A stretch of 64,000 bases of DNA from Megascapheus bottae (GCA_024803745.1 JANJXV010000161.1:186001-250000); one strand, 5' to 3'. Positions 1-12,229 are shown, numbered from the stretch's first letter. Notes: generated by a model not told the origin, from the letters alone. Made by a program: numbers and translations.

Positions 1-596
1 CTGAAGCGCTCTCTCATATTTCCTAGATTTGGATTGACTCATTTTCTGTTCTTTATAATACCTAAATTATCTTCAGCCACGGAAATTCTCTCCTCTGCAA
101 TGTCTAACCTGCTATCAAAGCTATCTACTTTATTTTTCATCTCCCTTGCTTCTAATTGCTCACTTTTGATGCCTTGCATCCCTTGTTTTAGATCATGTAT
201 GGATTTCTTTATCTCCTTGATTTCCTTTTGAGTGGTTAGCTCAGTAGCTTTATTTTCTTTGGACATTTGCTGGAGTTTGGTCACGTTTTTATTTGTGGAT
301 TCTTTGAATTCATCCATCTTTCTTTGAAAAACCTTTATTATGGCCTTCTTTATGGCTTCTTCTTTTTCACTTATCACCTTGTTTTTGCTTTCCTCTTGTT
401 CAGGTATGGCTTCCTCCATTATCTCTTTCTTTATATTTTCACATTTTTCATTAATGATGTTTATCAATTGCATTTGTGTAGCAATTGGAAGACTCTCCTC
501 TAGGTTTGCCAGTGACTGTTCCATTGTCTGTTTATATTGGGTGGGGGATGTTGTTTCTTGATTTGACATTTTTCTTGAGTTTCTTGTTCTGCCCAT
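1..596 (-). pseudogene. L1 ORF1 (N-terminal coiled-coil part), copy a
   Basis: ORF1p is the RNA-binding, trimeric chaperone of the L1 particle. The frame open from 596 to 39 gives 185 residues starting MGRTRNSRKMSNQ, rich in Lys/Glu/Gln, with the L1-typical coiled-coil end SRLDIAEERISVAEDN. It ends at a TGA that overlaps an out-of-frame ATG (ATGA), the same frameshift seen in every other copy here. The RNA-binding and C-terminal domains lie outside the window. Confidence 0.9.
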
Positions 597-1155
597 TTGA
601 AAATGGGAGCAAGATTACTACTAAATACGATTATAGTTTTTCAGATATAACCAACCTAGACCTCTGTAGCTGGCAGACACTAGATGTTCACAAGTTTTGA
701 TTGGTATTATCACTCTTTCTTTTTGTGCACTTACAGACCAGCCTAATACAACCACTGATAAGCGATTTATACCCAAAACAATAAGCCTCTCAATCCAATC
801 TCTATTGTCTTTAAGTCCCTCTGAGCCTAGAGAATAATTAACCACCTACATATACAATATTGCTCAACAGCCATCAAGTGTAGATCCGTGCAGTATAAGG
901 GTTGAAAGACGAGCAGAGGTCCAGAGATAGAAAAAAAGAATGAGAGAGGTCAGGGGAGGTGCAAGAGGATTAACGTAGGAGTGTAAGAATATTGTAGTAA
1001 TGAAGAAAAGTTATAGCATAAGGATAACTGACATAAGTTGGTAAGTAGGTAGCATATTTGAGTACAAACTTTGGAAAGTATTAGAATAAAACTTATGTGT
1101 TGCTGCACGACTAGCTCTTAGCCCAACCAGTGGCCTCACAGTGGACCATGGGATG
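1..1155 (-). mobile_element. L1 copy a (5' part, runs off window)
   Basis: The 5' end of a minus-strand LINE-1. It holds the N-terminal part of ORF1 (ATG at 594-596) and about 560 bases of 5' leader up to the junction with spacer F near 1155. The same sequence recurs 7,419 bases later in copy b with only scattered differences. The rest of the element lies to the left of the window. It is part of the tandem array, not an independent insertion. Confidence 0.95.
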
Positions 1156-1484
1156 GATCTGATTTTCTTGTCTACGTTGAGGGAAAGGGGTATTTCACAA
1201 GATGCAGAAGCGAAGATTTCAGAAGCAAATGCTGTGAGTGAATTAGCTCGTAAAAAGCATTTTTATTTTCTTTTATCTTTCTGCCAGTCTTGGGGCTTGA
1301 ATTCAGGGCCTGAGCACTGTCCTCGGGTTTTCTCAAGTCTAGCCCTCTGCCACTTGAGCCACAGTGCCACATCTAGATTTTCTAAATATGTGGTACTGAG
1401 CAATCAAACCCAGATCTTCATGGATGCTAGGCAAGCACTCCACCACTATGCCAAACGCCCAACCCTGACATAGTAATTACAAAG

Positions 1485-1515
<31 letters not shown>

Positions 1516-2550
1516 AATCATCATATCCAAATATCTTTTCTCCTACAAAGAATGAACACTTAACTGTGTCTAATGCTTTTTTTTAATTTCACTAATTCTT
1601 CTGTGTTTTTCCCTCTTGCATTTTTTACACATGACAGCAAAGCTAATCATCAGGAAAAAATTGATTAGGATACAGAAACCTAATAATATCCTAGTAGATT
1701 GACGTCAAAAATATGTGCAAGATGCCCTGTGTGTTTGACCTAGTGGGAGAGTCCTTGGCTACCAAGCAGTAAGCCTCAGGTTTGATTCCTCATTACCACA
1801 TACATAGAAAAAGCTGCAAGTGGTGGTGTGGCTCGGTGGGACAGCTAAAGCCTAAAGAAAGCCCAAGAACAATGTTCACACTCTGAGGTCAAGTCCCAAG
1901 ACTAGCAAAAACAAAAAAAATTCGACAAGGGGCAAAATGCAGGCAGAGAAGGCACTGTGACGCAAATGTTTTGTAAAGGATGAGGGCAATATTGACCCTT
2001 AAGTTTGGATCTTACCTAAGAAAGGATCCTTGAGCCTGAGACCAGACTGGTAGTTGGGCCTAGTGGAAGACATTGGGATTGGACAAATAAGGTGTGCTGT
2101 ATACTACATCCACATGTATATTGTGAGACTGGAGGAGACATTCAGCCTCCAGTATGTCTGTGGTGAAGTCTTTTGTGAGCAAGGATCTTTGGTCATTGAG
2201 CCCTGAAAGGTGACCCTGCCTCCCTCACAATGGAACAGAATATGGAAACCTGGTAACCAAGCCACTGTAACTAACAACCAGCTCAAGCCAGCTCACTTGG
2301 CCTGTAGCTCCGGAGGAAGAAAGATGTTGCTGTGCTGTTGCCAATGGTCAGGAAACTCGAGTCTCAGGCATGGAAGTTGTGGATGTCTTACTCGAAGATG
2401 TACATGCTAGATCATTGCCAAGCCACAAATCCAGTATAACAGAACTTTCTCTAAGAAGAAGGCCAGGAAAATCCAGGGCAACCAGATGAGGTAAATTTCT
2501 AAGAAGAAATGTATTTGACCCCATCATCCTCCCCACACACTACAACTTTC
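1156..2550. repeat. Array spacer F, copy a
   Basis: A non-L1 spacer between L1 copies a and b. It contains a reverse IDL-Geo SINE (about 1270-1468), a (TCA)n tract, a forward IDL-Geo SINE (about 1721-1922), then about 600 bases with no repeat I recognise. It ends just before the poly(T) that marks the 3' end of L1 copy b. A diverged inverted homologue lies at 24,207-25,560. Short open frames in F (for example the one containing EEERCCCAVAKGQE in the homologue) are unassigned and show no clear coding signal. Confidence 0.9.
1485..1525. repeat. (TCA)n microsatellite, expanded in F copy a
   Basis: A run of TCA triplets broken by one variant. The other F copies carry about six triplets at this place, and the inverted homologue has only about three, so this copy alone is expanded. 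Confidence 0.95.
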
Positions 2551-2664
2551 TTTTTTTTTTCATTTTTTATTGTAGTTAGTAAAAGGGTTACATGATATTT
2601 GCCAGATAGAAGGTGCATTAATTCACATACATTGATACCCTTTCACATGTCTTGGTACCCATTT

Positions 2665-2689
2665 CCCTCCAACCCCACACCCTCCACCC
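2665..2689 (-). other. G-quadruplex-type tract in L1 3'UTR, copy b
   Basis: On the L1 sense strand there are four runs of three or more G with loops of about 3-5 bases, next to another G-rich run. A G-rich polypurine tract is a known feature of L1 3'UTRs. Folding is inferred, not shown. Confidence 0.6.
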
Positions 2690-2965
2690 GTCTTGGTTTT
2701 CCCCCCTTCCCTATCAAATTTCAAATATCCAAATACAAATAAATTCAATATATCAGATAACAAAGTGAGATACTATACCAATATGGGATAACCAAGGGAC
2801 AGCAAGCGAGATGAGAGACAACATAGTACATTAAAGACAACAATCATTCATTATATGGCTTTTGTGTCAATATCCTGGAGGTCCTTTCAATTAGCTTCAC
2901 ATTATATGGCCTTATATATGGCCTTTTGCTCTATTGCCAATCTCTGCTAGTAGAGCCCAAGGTTT

Positions 2966-5900
2966 CTACTGATTATGACGAATGAGGGAAACCACTGAGC
3001 CTAAGTTCCTTTGAGTCTGGCTTACTTCACTTAATATGATTTGTTCTAAGTCTTTCCATTTCCTAACAAATGGGGCGATGTCATTCTTTCTGACAGCAGC
3101 ATAGAATTCCATTGTGTACAAATACCACAACATCTGGGTTGGTTCCATATCTTTGCTATGGTGAATAGTGCTGCAATGAACATTGTTCTGCTAGTGGGTT
3201 TAGTATGCCCTTGTTTCTGGATTGTTGGGTAAATGCCAAGTACTGGAATTGCTGGGTCATAGGGGAGTTGTATGTTTAGCGTTTTGAGGCACTGCCGCAC
3301 TGCTTTCCATATTGGTTGAACGAGTTTGCACTCCCACCAACAGTGTAGTAGTGATCCCTCCTGACCACATCCCCTCCAGCATCTGTTGTCATTCGTTTTC
3401 CTGATCCTGGCCATTCTAACTGGAATTAGGTGGAATCTTACACTTGTTTTGATTTGCATTTCTTTTACGACCAGAGATGTTGAGCATTTCTTCATGTGTC
3501 TATAGGCCATTTTTGTTTCTTCTTCAGAGAAGACTCTCTTTAAGTCTTTGGCCCATTTTGTAATGGGATGGGTGTTACTTTGGAGGTTAGTTTTGGAGTG
3601 ATTCAATTTTTTGAGTTGTTGATATATTTTAGATATGAGGCCTTGTTCCGTTGTTTGGGTGGTGAAGATCTTCTCCCACTCTGTAGGCTTCCTGATTAGT
3701 TTACTAGCTATATCCGTTGCCATACAAAAGCTCTGCAGTTTAATGCAGTCCCACTTATCCAGCCTTTCTCTGATTTGTTGTGATTCTTGGTCCTTATTAA
3801 GAAAGTTTCGACCTGTGCCAAGGAGGCCTAGTGTATCTCCTATTCCTTCCTGTACAGGTTTCAGTGTGTCAGCTTTTACCTCCACGTCTTTGATCCATTT
3901 GGAGTTAATTCTAGTGCAAGGGGACAAAGAAGGATCCAACTTTAGTTTTCTGCAGGTGTTTAACCAGTTCTGCCAGCACAACTTGTTGAAGAGGCTATCT
4001 TTCTTCCATTCTATTTTTTTGGCTCCCTGGTCAAAGATTAGGTGGCCATAGGTCTGTGGTTTAATATCTGGGTCCGCAGTTCTACTCCATTGGACTTCAG
4101 GCCTGTTCTTGTGCCAGTACCAAGCTGTTTTGAGAATTATAGCTCTGTAATAGAGCCTTAAGTTTGGAATTGAAATTCCTCCAGCGCTGTTCTTTCTGCT
4201 AAGAAGTGTTTTTGCTATACGGGGTCTTTTATTATTCCATATGAAATTTTGAATTGCCTCTTCTATGTCTTTAAAGAATGACATTGGGATGTTGATGGGT
4301 ATTACATTGAATTTGTAGATAGCCCTTGGCAAGATTGTCATTTTCACAATGTTGATTCTTCCAATCCAGGAGCATGCGAGGTTTTTCCATTTCCTTAGTT
4401 CTGCTTTAATTTCCTTTTTTAGGGTTTTCAAGTTTTCATCTAAACGGTCCTTTACATTCTTAGTTAAGCTAATTGCTAGGTACTTTATTTTCTTTGAGGC
4501 TATTGTGAAAGGATTTTCTTTCCTGATTATTGCCTCGTTCCTCTCAGTGTTGGCGTAAATTAAGGCAGTTTATTTGTGAGGGTTGATTTTATGGCCTGCT
4601 ACCCTTCCAAAGCTTTGAATCAGCTCAAGGAGCTTGGGAGTAGAGTCTATAGGATTCTTTAAATACAGAATCATGTCATCGGCAAAGAGGGATAGTTTTA
4701 TTTCCTCTTTCCCTACTTGGATCTCCTTTATGCTTGCTTCTTGCCTTATTGCACTGCCTAGGAATTCTAGTACTATGTTAAAAAGGAGTGGAGAGAGTGG
4801 GCATCCTTGTCTCGTTCCTGATTTTAGAGGGAATGGCTTTAGATTTTCACCATTAAGTATAATACTAGCAGTGGGTTTCTCATACACAGCCTTTATTACA
4901 TTGAGAAATGTTCCATGGATTCCTAGTTTCTCCACATCTTTTAACATAAAGGGGTTTTGGATCTTGTCAAATGCCTTTTCCGCATCTATTGAGACAATCA
5001 TGTGATTTTATCCCTGCTCCTGTTGATGTGTTGAATTATATTAATTGATTTGTGTATGTTGAACCAGCTTTGCCTCCCTGTGATGAATCCAGTTTGATCA
5101 TAGTGTATATTTTTTTTTGATGAGTTGTTGTAGACGGTTGGCCAGTATTTTGTTGAGAAGTTTTGCATCGAGGTTCATCAAAGAAATGGGTCTATAGATC
5201 TCTTTCTTTGATGAATCTCTGTCTGGTTTGGGGATGAGGGATATGCTGGCTTCACAGAATCAGTTTAGTAAAGAACCTTCATTTTCAATTTCGTTGAAGA
5301 GCTTGAGGAGTATTGGTGTGAGCTCTGCTTTGAAGACCTTATAGAATTCAGCTGTGAATCCTTCTGGCCCTGGGCTCTTTTTAAGTGGAAGTTGTCTAAT
5401 TTCCATTTCTATTTCAGAGCTTGGAATAGGCCTGTTGAGTTGGGTTAGCTCTTCTTGGTTCAGTGTGTGTATGTTAATATTGTCTAGGAATTCATCCATT
5501 CCTTCTAGATTCTCAAATTTGTTTGCGTAAAGGTTTGAGAAGTATTCCCTCATGATATTCTGGATCTTGGTAATTTCTGTCGTGATATTACCATTTTCAT
5601 CTGCGATTTTGTTTATTTCGATATGCTCTCTTCTTTTTTTGGTAAGATTTGCTAAGGGCTTGTCAATTTTGTTAATTCTTTCAAGAACCAACTCCTTGTT
5701 TTGTTGATTCTTTCTATAGTTTTTTTTTATTCCATATCATCTAATTCTGCTTTGATTTTAATAATTTGCTTTCTCCTAATGGGTTTAGGGTTGGTTTGTT
5801 GCTCTTTTTCCAGGAGGTTAAGGTGAGACATTAACTAGTTGGTTTGCCATTTTTCCAACTTGCTGTTGTAAGCACTCCGCGCTATAAATTTTCCTCTGAG

Positions 5901-6782
5901 TACTGCCTTTGTTGTGTCCCTAAGGAGTTGATATTTGTGTGCTCCTTATTGTTAAATTTCATAAACAGTTGGATATCTGTTCTGATCTCTTCGATTACCC
6001 ATTGTTTTTGATTCAACAATGTGTGGTTCAGTCTCCATGAGTTACAGGGTTTTCTTTGGTGGAGATGTGTGTTCAGCTCCAATTTGATGCCTTTATGGTC
6101 TGAGAGTGTGCATGGAATAATTTCAGTGTTTCTGAATCTGTCCAGGTTTGCTTTATGGCCTAAGATGTGGTCTATTTTGGAAAATGTTCCATGTGCTGCT
6201 GACAAAAACGTATATTGTGGTGTTACTGGGTGGAATATTCTGCAGATGTCTGTTAGATCTAGTTGGTCTATATAGTTGTTCAGTTCGACGGTTTCTCTCT
6301 TGAGTTTTTGCCTTGTTGATCTGTCCATAGGTGAGAGTGGTGTGTTAAACTCACCAACAATCACTGTATTTCGATCTATGTATGGTTTCAGTGTAAGTAA
6401 AGTTTGCTTGATGAAGTTTGGAGCTTCGGGATTGGGTGTGTAAATATTTAGGATTGTTATGTCTTCCGGGAGGAAAGATCCCTTTAGTAGTATGTAGTAA
6501 CCTTCTTTGTCTTTTCTTACTAATTTTAGTTTGAAGTCTATTGTATCTGATATGAGGATGGCAACTCTAGCCTGTTTATGGGGGCAGTTAGCTTGATAGA
6601 GTTTATTCCAACCTCTCACTTTCAAAAGATGATTGTTTTTGGGTAAGATGTGTCTCTCAAAGTCAGCAGAACGATGGCTCTTGCTTTTTGATCCAACTAG
6701 ACAACCTATGCCGTTTAATTGGAGAGTTAAGTCCATTGATATTGAGAGTTAGGATTGAGAGATATTTATTAGTTCCTACCAT
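2966..6782 (-). pseudogene. L1 ORF2 (endonuclease-reverse transcriptase), copy b
   Basis: ORF2p nicks DNA and reverse-transcribes L1 RNA. The ATG at 6782-6780 and the stop near 2966 enclose about 1,272 codons, matching the usual length of about 1,275. The endonuclease start (LTLNINGLNSPIK) and, further on, CNSWRLN and SDHKGIKLE are visible. The RT part has motif A ([11 protein letters not shown], about 4975-5000), [14 protein letters not shown] and the catalytic FADDMILY. The C-terminal Cys-His motif [18 protein letters not shown] is present. Breaks: TGA at codon 40 (6665-6663), a 1-base frameshift a few codons later, TGA at 5262-5260, a lost A near 5010 just before motif A, and others. The longest open pieces are 5882-6736, 5260-5691, 4570-5001 and 3046-4431. 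Confidence 0.95.
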
Positions 6783-6830
6783 TTTTAAAAGCTTTTAGTA
6801 GGGCCTGTGTCTTGACAGTTCTTGTGGTCC

Positions 6831-8015
6831 TTAGATGGTATGCTGTTTAGGTGCCATTTCTTTCCCTATATTGCATTTATTTTGGTTTTCTATGTATAGA
6901 GCATCTTTGAGAATTCTCTGTAGTGTTGGTTTTGTTTCGACATATTGTTGCAGCTTTTCCCTGGAATGGAATGTTTTTATTTTTCCCTCAGTTATGAATG
7001 AGAGCTTAGCTGGCTACAGTATTCTTGGTTGGTAGTTATTTGATATAAGGGCATGACATATATGCTTCCAGTCACTTCGTGCTTGCATGGTCTCTGCTGA
7101 GAAATCTGGGGTTATTCTGACTGGTTTGCCTTTGTAGGTTACTGATCCCTTTTCCCTGGCTGCCTTTAGGATCTTTCCTTTCGTTTCTATTGATCCAGTT
7201 CGGATCACAATGTGGCGGTGGGATGTTCTTTTCTGGTCAGGTCTGTTTGGGGTTCTAAAAGCTTCTCGTATCTGGATGGGCCTGCCCTTCTGGATATTTG
7301 GGAAATTCTCTGAGATGATTCCCTGAAGTATATTTCCAATACCATTGACCTCTTTCTCCACGCCCTCCTCAGTACCAACTAGCCTTAAATTAGGCTTCCT
7401 AATTTGTATCTTGGACCTCCTGAAGCGCTCTCTCATATTTCCTAGATTTGGATTGACTCATTTTCTGTTCTTTATAATACCTAAATTATCTTCAGCCACG
7501 GAAATTCTCTCCTCTGCAATGTCTAACCTGCTATCAAAGCTATCTACTTTATTTTTCATCTCCCTTGCTTCTAATTGCTCACTTTTGATGCCTTGCATCC
7601 CTTGTTTTAGATCATGTATGGATTTCTTTATCTCCTTGATTTCCTTTTGAGTGGTTAGCTCAGTAGCTTTATTTTCTTTGGACATTTGCTGGAGTTTGGT
7701 CACGTTTTTATTTGTGGATTCTTTGAATTCATCCATCTTTCTTTGAAAAACCTTTATTATGGCCTCCTTTATGGCTTCTTCTTTTTCACTTATCACCTTG
7801 TTTTTGCTTTCCTCTTGTTCAGGTCTGGCTTCCTCCATTATCTCTTTCTTTATATTTTCACATTTTTCATTAATGATGTTTATCAATTGCATTTGTGTAG
7901 CAATTGGAAGACTCTCCTCTAGGTTTGCCAGTGACTGTTCCATTGTCTGTTTACATTGGGTGGGGGATGTTGTTTCTTGATTTGACATTTTTCTTGAGTT
8001 TCTTGTTCTGCCCAT
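6831..8015 (-). pseudogene. L1 ORF1, copy b
   Basis: The coiled-coil part is open from 8015 to 7458 (185 residues). A frameshift follows; then comes the RNA-recognition/C-terminal part (7436-7014, with AAREKGSVTYKGKPVRITPDFSAET) and a TAG at 7016-7014 where related L1s have Tyr before PAKLSF. The same frame then runs on through PAKLSFITEGKIKTF to TAA at 6833-6831. This copy has an extra T near 7405 that shifts the start of the second part compared with copies e and f. Not functional as a single protein. Confidence 0.93.
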
Positions 8016-8574
8016 TTGAAAATGGGAGAAAGGTTACTACTAAATACGATTATAGTTTTTCAGATATAACCAACCTAGACCTCTGTCGCTGGCAGACACT
8101 AGATGTTCACAAGTTTTCATTGGTATTATCACTCTTTCTTTTTGTGCACTTACAGACCAGCCTAATACAACCACTGATAAGCGATTTATACCCAAAACAA
8201 TAAGCCTCTCAATCCAATCTCTATTGTCTTTAAGTCCCTCTGAGCCTAGAGAATAATTAACCACCTACATATACAATATTGCTCAACAGCCATCAAGTGT
8301 AGATCCGTGCAGTATAAGGGTTGAAAGACGAGCAGAGGTCCAGAGATAGAAAAAAAGAATGAGAGAGGTCAGGGGAGGTGCAAGAGGATTAACGTAGGAG
8401 TGTAAGAATATTGTAGTAATGAAGAAAAGTTATAGCATAAGGATAACTGACATAAGTTGGTAAGTAGGTAGCATATTTGAGTACAAATTTTGGAAAGTAT
8501 TAGAATAAAACTTATGTTTTGCTGCACGACTAGCTCTTAGCCCAACCAGTGGCCTCACAGTGGACCATGGGATG
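8016..8574 (-). promoter_or_regulatory. L1 5' leader/putative internal promoter region, copy b
   Basis: About 560 bases between the ORF1 start and the junction with F. They are absent from the inverted F homologue, so they belong to the L1 side. By position this is where L1 keeps its internal RNA polymerase II promoter, but I see no diagnostic motif, so promoter activity is assumed from the family. A 74-codon open frame (8040-8264, minus) lies in it, ending 24 bases upstream of the ORF1 ATG. Confidence 0.6.
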
Positions 8575-9949
8575 GATCTGTTTTTCTTGTCTACGTTGAG
8601 GGAAAGGGGTATTTCACAAGATGCAGAAGCGAAGATTTCAGAAGCAAATGCTGTGAGTGAATTAGCTCGTAAAAAGCATTTTTATATTCTTTTATCTTTC
8701 TGCCAGTCTTGGGGCTTGAATTCAGGGCCTGAGCACTGTCCTCGGGTTTTCTCAAGTCTAGCCCTCTGCCACTTGAGCCACAGTGCCACATCTAGATTTT
8801 CTATCTATGTGGTACTGAGCAATCAAACCCAGATCTTCATGGATGCTAGGCAAGCACTCTACCACTATGCCAAACTCTCAACACTGACATAGTAATTATA
8901 AAGTCATCATCATCATCATCATATCCAAATATCCTTTCTCCTACAAAGAATGAACACTTAACTGTGTCTAATGCTTTTTTTTTAATTTCACTAATTCTTC
9001 TGTGTTTTTCCCTCTTGCATTTTTTACACATGACAGCAAAGCTAATCATCAGGAAAAAATTGATTAGGATACAGAAACCTAATAATATCCTAGTAGATTG
9101 ACGTCAAAAATATGTGCAAGATGCCCTGTGTGTTTGACCTAGTGGGAGAGTCCTTGGCTACGAAGCAGTAAGCCTCAGGTTTGATTCCTCATTACCACAT
9201 ACATAGAAAACGCTGCAAGTGGTGCTGTGGCTCGGTGGGACAGCTAAAGCCTAAAGAAAGCCCAAGAACAATGTTCACACTCTGAGGTCAAGTCCCAAGA
9301 CTAGCAAAAACAAAAAAAATTCGACAAGGGGCAAAATGCAGGCAGAGAAGGCACTGTGAAGCAAATGTTTTGTAAAGGATGAGGGCAATATTGACCCTTA
9401 AGTTTGGATCTTACCTAAGAAAGGCTCCTTGAGCCTGAGACCAGACTGGTAGTTGGGCCTAGTGGAAGACATTGGGATTGGACAAATAAGGTGTGCTGTA
9501 TACTACATCCACATGTATATTGTGAGACTGGAGGAGAGATTCAGCCTCCAGTATGTCTTTGGTGAGGTCTTTTGTGAGCAAGGATCTTTGGTCATTGGGC
9601 CCTGAAAGGTGACCCTGCCTCCCTCACAATGGAACAGAATATGGAACCCTGGTAACCAAGCCACTGTAACTAACAACCAGCTTAAGCCAGCTCACTTGGC
9701 CTGTGGCTCAGGAGGAAGAAAGATGTTGCTGTGCTGTTGCCAAAGGTCAGGAAACTCGAGTCTCAGGCATGGAAGTTGTGCATGTCTTACTCGAAGATGT
9801 ACATGCTAGATCATTGCCAAGCCACAAATCCAATATAACAGAACTTTCTCTAAGAAGAAGGCCAGGAAAATCCAGGGCAACCAGATGAGGTAAATTTCTA
9901 AGAAGAAATGTATTTGACCCCATCATCCTCCCCACACACTACAACTTTC
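8575..9949. repeat. Array spacer F, copy b
   Basis: The second copy of spacer F. It has a reverse IDL-Geo SINE (about 8700-8888), a short (TCA)n, a forward IDL-Geo SINE (about 9120-9320), and then about 600 bases homologous to 24,207-24,780 in inverted orientation. It is bounded by the 5' end of L1 b and the poly(T) of L1 c. Confidence 0.93.
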
Positions 9950-12229
9950 TTTTTTTTTTCATTTTTTTATTGTAATTAGTAAAGGGTTAGATGATATTTG
10001 CCAGATAGAAGGTGCATTAATTCACATACATTGATACCCTTTCACATGTCTTGGTACCCATTTCCCTCCAACCCCACACCCCCCACCCGTCTTGGTTTTC
10101 CCCCCTTCCCTATCAAATTTCAAATATCCAAATACAAATAAATTCAATATATCAGATAACAAAGTGAGATACTATACCAATATGGGATAACCAAGGGACA
10201 GCAAGTGAGATGAGAGACAACATAGTACATTAAGGACAACAATCATTCATTATATGGCTTTTGTGTCAATATCCTGGAGGTCCTTTCAATTAGCTTCACA
10301 TTATATGGCCTTATATACGGCCTTTTGCTCTATTGCCAATCTCTGCTAGTAGAGCCCAAGGTTTCTAGTGATTATGATGAATGAGGGAAACCACTGAGCC
10401 TAAGTTCCTTTGAGTCTGGCTTACTTCACTTAATATGATTTGTTCTAAGTCTTTCCATTTCCTAACAAATGGGGCGATGTCATTCTTTCTGACAGCAGCA
10501 TAGAATTCCATTGTGTACAAATACCACAACTTGTTGATCCACTCATCAACTGAGGGACATCTTGGTTGGTTCCATATCTTTGCTATGGTGAATAGTGCTG
10601 CAATGAACATTGTTGTGCTAGTGGGTTTAGTATGCCCTTGTTTCTGGATTGTTGGGTAAATGCCAAGTAGTGGAATTGCTGGGTCATAGGGGAGTTGTAT
10701 GTTTAGCGTTTTGAGGCACTGCCTCACTGCTTTCCATAGTGGTTGAACGAGTTTGCACTCCCATCAACTGTGTAGTACTGATCCCTCCTGGCCACATCGC
10801 CTCCAGCATCTGTTGTCATTCGTTTTCCTGATCCTGGCCATTCTAACTGGAGTTAGGTGGAATCTTAGACTTGTTTTGATTTGCATTTCTTTTATGACCA
10901 GAGATGTTGAGCATTTCTTCATGTGTCTATAGGCAATTTTGTTTCTTCTTCAGAGAAGACTCTCTTAAGTCTTTGGCCCATTTTTAATGGGATGGGTGTT
11001 ACTTTGGAGGTTAGTTTTGGAGTGATTCAATTTTTTGAGTTGTTGATATATTTTAGATATGAGGCCTTTGTCCGTTGTTTGGGTGGTGAAGATCTTCTCC
11101 CACACTGTAGGCTTCCTGATTAGTTTACTAGCTACATCCGTTGCCATACAAAAGCTCTGCAGTGTAATGCAGTCCCACTTATCCAGCCTTTCTCTGATTT
11201 GTTGTGATTCTTGGTCCTTATTAAGAAAGTTTCGACCTGTGCCAAGGAGGCCTAGTGTATCTCCTATTCCTTCCTGTAAACTTTTCAGTGTGTCAGCTTT
11301 TACCTCCACGTCTTTGATCCATTTGGATTTAATTCTAGTGCAAGGGGACAAAGAAGGATCCAACTTATTTTTCTGCAGGTGTTTAACCAGTTCTGCCAGC
11401 ACAACTTGTTGAAGAGGCTATCTTTCTTCCATTCTATTTTTTGGCTCCCTGGTCAAAGATTATGTGGCCATACGTCTGTGGTTTAATATCTGGGTCCGCA
11501 ATTCTACGGCAATGGACTTCAGGTCTGTTCTTGTGCCAGTACCAAGCTGTTTTGAGAATTATAGCCCTGTAATAGAGTCTTAAGTTTGGAATTGAAATTC
11601 CTCCAGCGCTGTTCTTTCTGCTAAGAAGTATTTTTGCTATACGGGGTCTTTTATTATTCCATATGAAATTTTGAATTGCCTCTTCTATGTCTTTAAAGAA
11701 TGACATTGGGATGTTGATTGGTATTACATTGAATTTGTAGATAGCCCTTGGCAAGATTGTCATTTTCACAATGTTGCTTCTTCCAATCCAGGAGCATGGG
11801 AGGTTTTGCCCTTTCCTTAGTTCTGCTTTTATTTCCTTTTTTAGGGTTTTAAAGTTTTCATCTAAACGGTCCTTTACATTCTTAGTTAAGCTAATTGCTA
11901 GGTACTTTTTTTTCTTTGAGGCTACTGTGAAAGGAATTTCTTTTCTGATTATTGCCTCGTTCCTCTCAGTGTTGGCATAAAGTAAGGTAGTTGATTTGTG
12001 AGGGTTCATTTTATGTCCTGTTACCCTTCCAAATCTTTGAATCAGCTCAAGGAGCTTGGGAGTAGAGTCTATAGGATTCTTTAAATACAGAATCATGTCA
12101 TCGGCAAAGAGGGATAGTTTTATTTCCTCTTTCCCTACTTGGATCCCCTTTATGCTTGCTTCTTGCCTTATTGCACTGCCTAGGAATTCTAGTACTATGT
12201 TAAAAAGGAGTGGAGGGAGTGGGCATCCT
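9950..12229 (-). mobile_element. L1 copy c, 3' part, cut at the array edge
   Basis: It starts with the poly(T)/3'UTR and runs through the C-terminal two thirds of ORF2, then stops abruptly at about 12,229, the equivalent of 4,806 in copy b. The sequence after the break is unrelated. It shows more differences from b than e, f and g show from one another, as expected of an edge copy. A G-quadruplex-type tract lies at 10,064-10,088. Confidence 0.93.
10365..12229 (-). pseudogene. L1 ORF2 fragment (RT to C-terminus), copy c
   Basis: The open pieces are 12096-11434, 11402-10965 and 10727-10365, in three frames. The first begins at [14 protein letters not shown], just after the catalytic Asp pair, and the last ends the ORF2 C-terminus. 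Frame breaks fall near 11,430 and in the Cys-His region at 10,730-10,960. No endonuclease domain is present. Confidence 0.92.

Larger units (their letters stand above)
2551..8574 (-). mobile_element. L1 copy b, full-length-sized LINE-1
   Basis: A complete LINE-1 in layout. From 5' to 3' on the minus strand it has a leader (8574-8016), ORF1 (8015-6831), a short intergenic gap, ORF2 (6782-2966), a 3'UTR with a G-rich tract, and a poly(A) (poly(T) on the plus strand at about 2551-2560). The total of about 6.0 kb is the normal size of a full-length rodent L1. Both ORFs carry stops and frameshifts, so it cannot move on its own. Both ends join spacer F. Confidence 0.96.

Noticed and set aside
267..503. 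Plus-strand frames repeating in every unit (for example the 78-codon frame starting MLEFGHVFICGF)
   Set aside because: They are the opposite-strand shadow of L1 ORF1 and have no independent coding signal.
3635..4051. Plus-strand 138-codon frame repeated in b, e, f and g
   Set aside because: Shadow of ORF2 on the other strand. It is open only because ORF2 composition leaves that frame open.
2966..6782. Retroviral or endogenous viral origin of the RT-bearing repeats
   Set aside because: Gene order, poly(A) end, endonuclease type and Cys-His end are LINE-1. No long terminal repeats or gag/env-like frames were seen.
8540..8590. Short target-site duplication around L1 copy b
   Set aside because: Only an AAGAAA-like six-base match is found between the two junctions, too short and A-rich to count.
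9609..9935. Short frames in spacer F (60-66 codons) conserved across units
   Set aside because: Conserved because the units are recent duplicates. Several frames overlap on both strands and none matches a domain I know.
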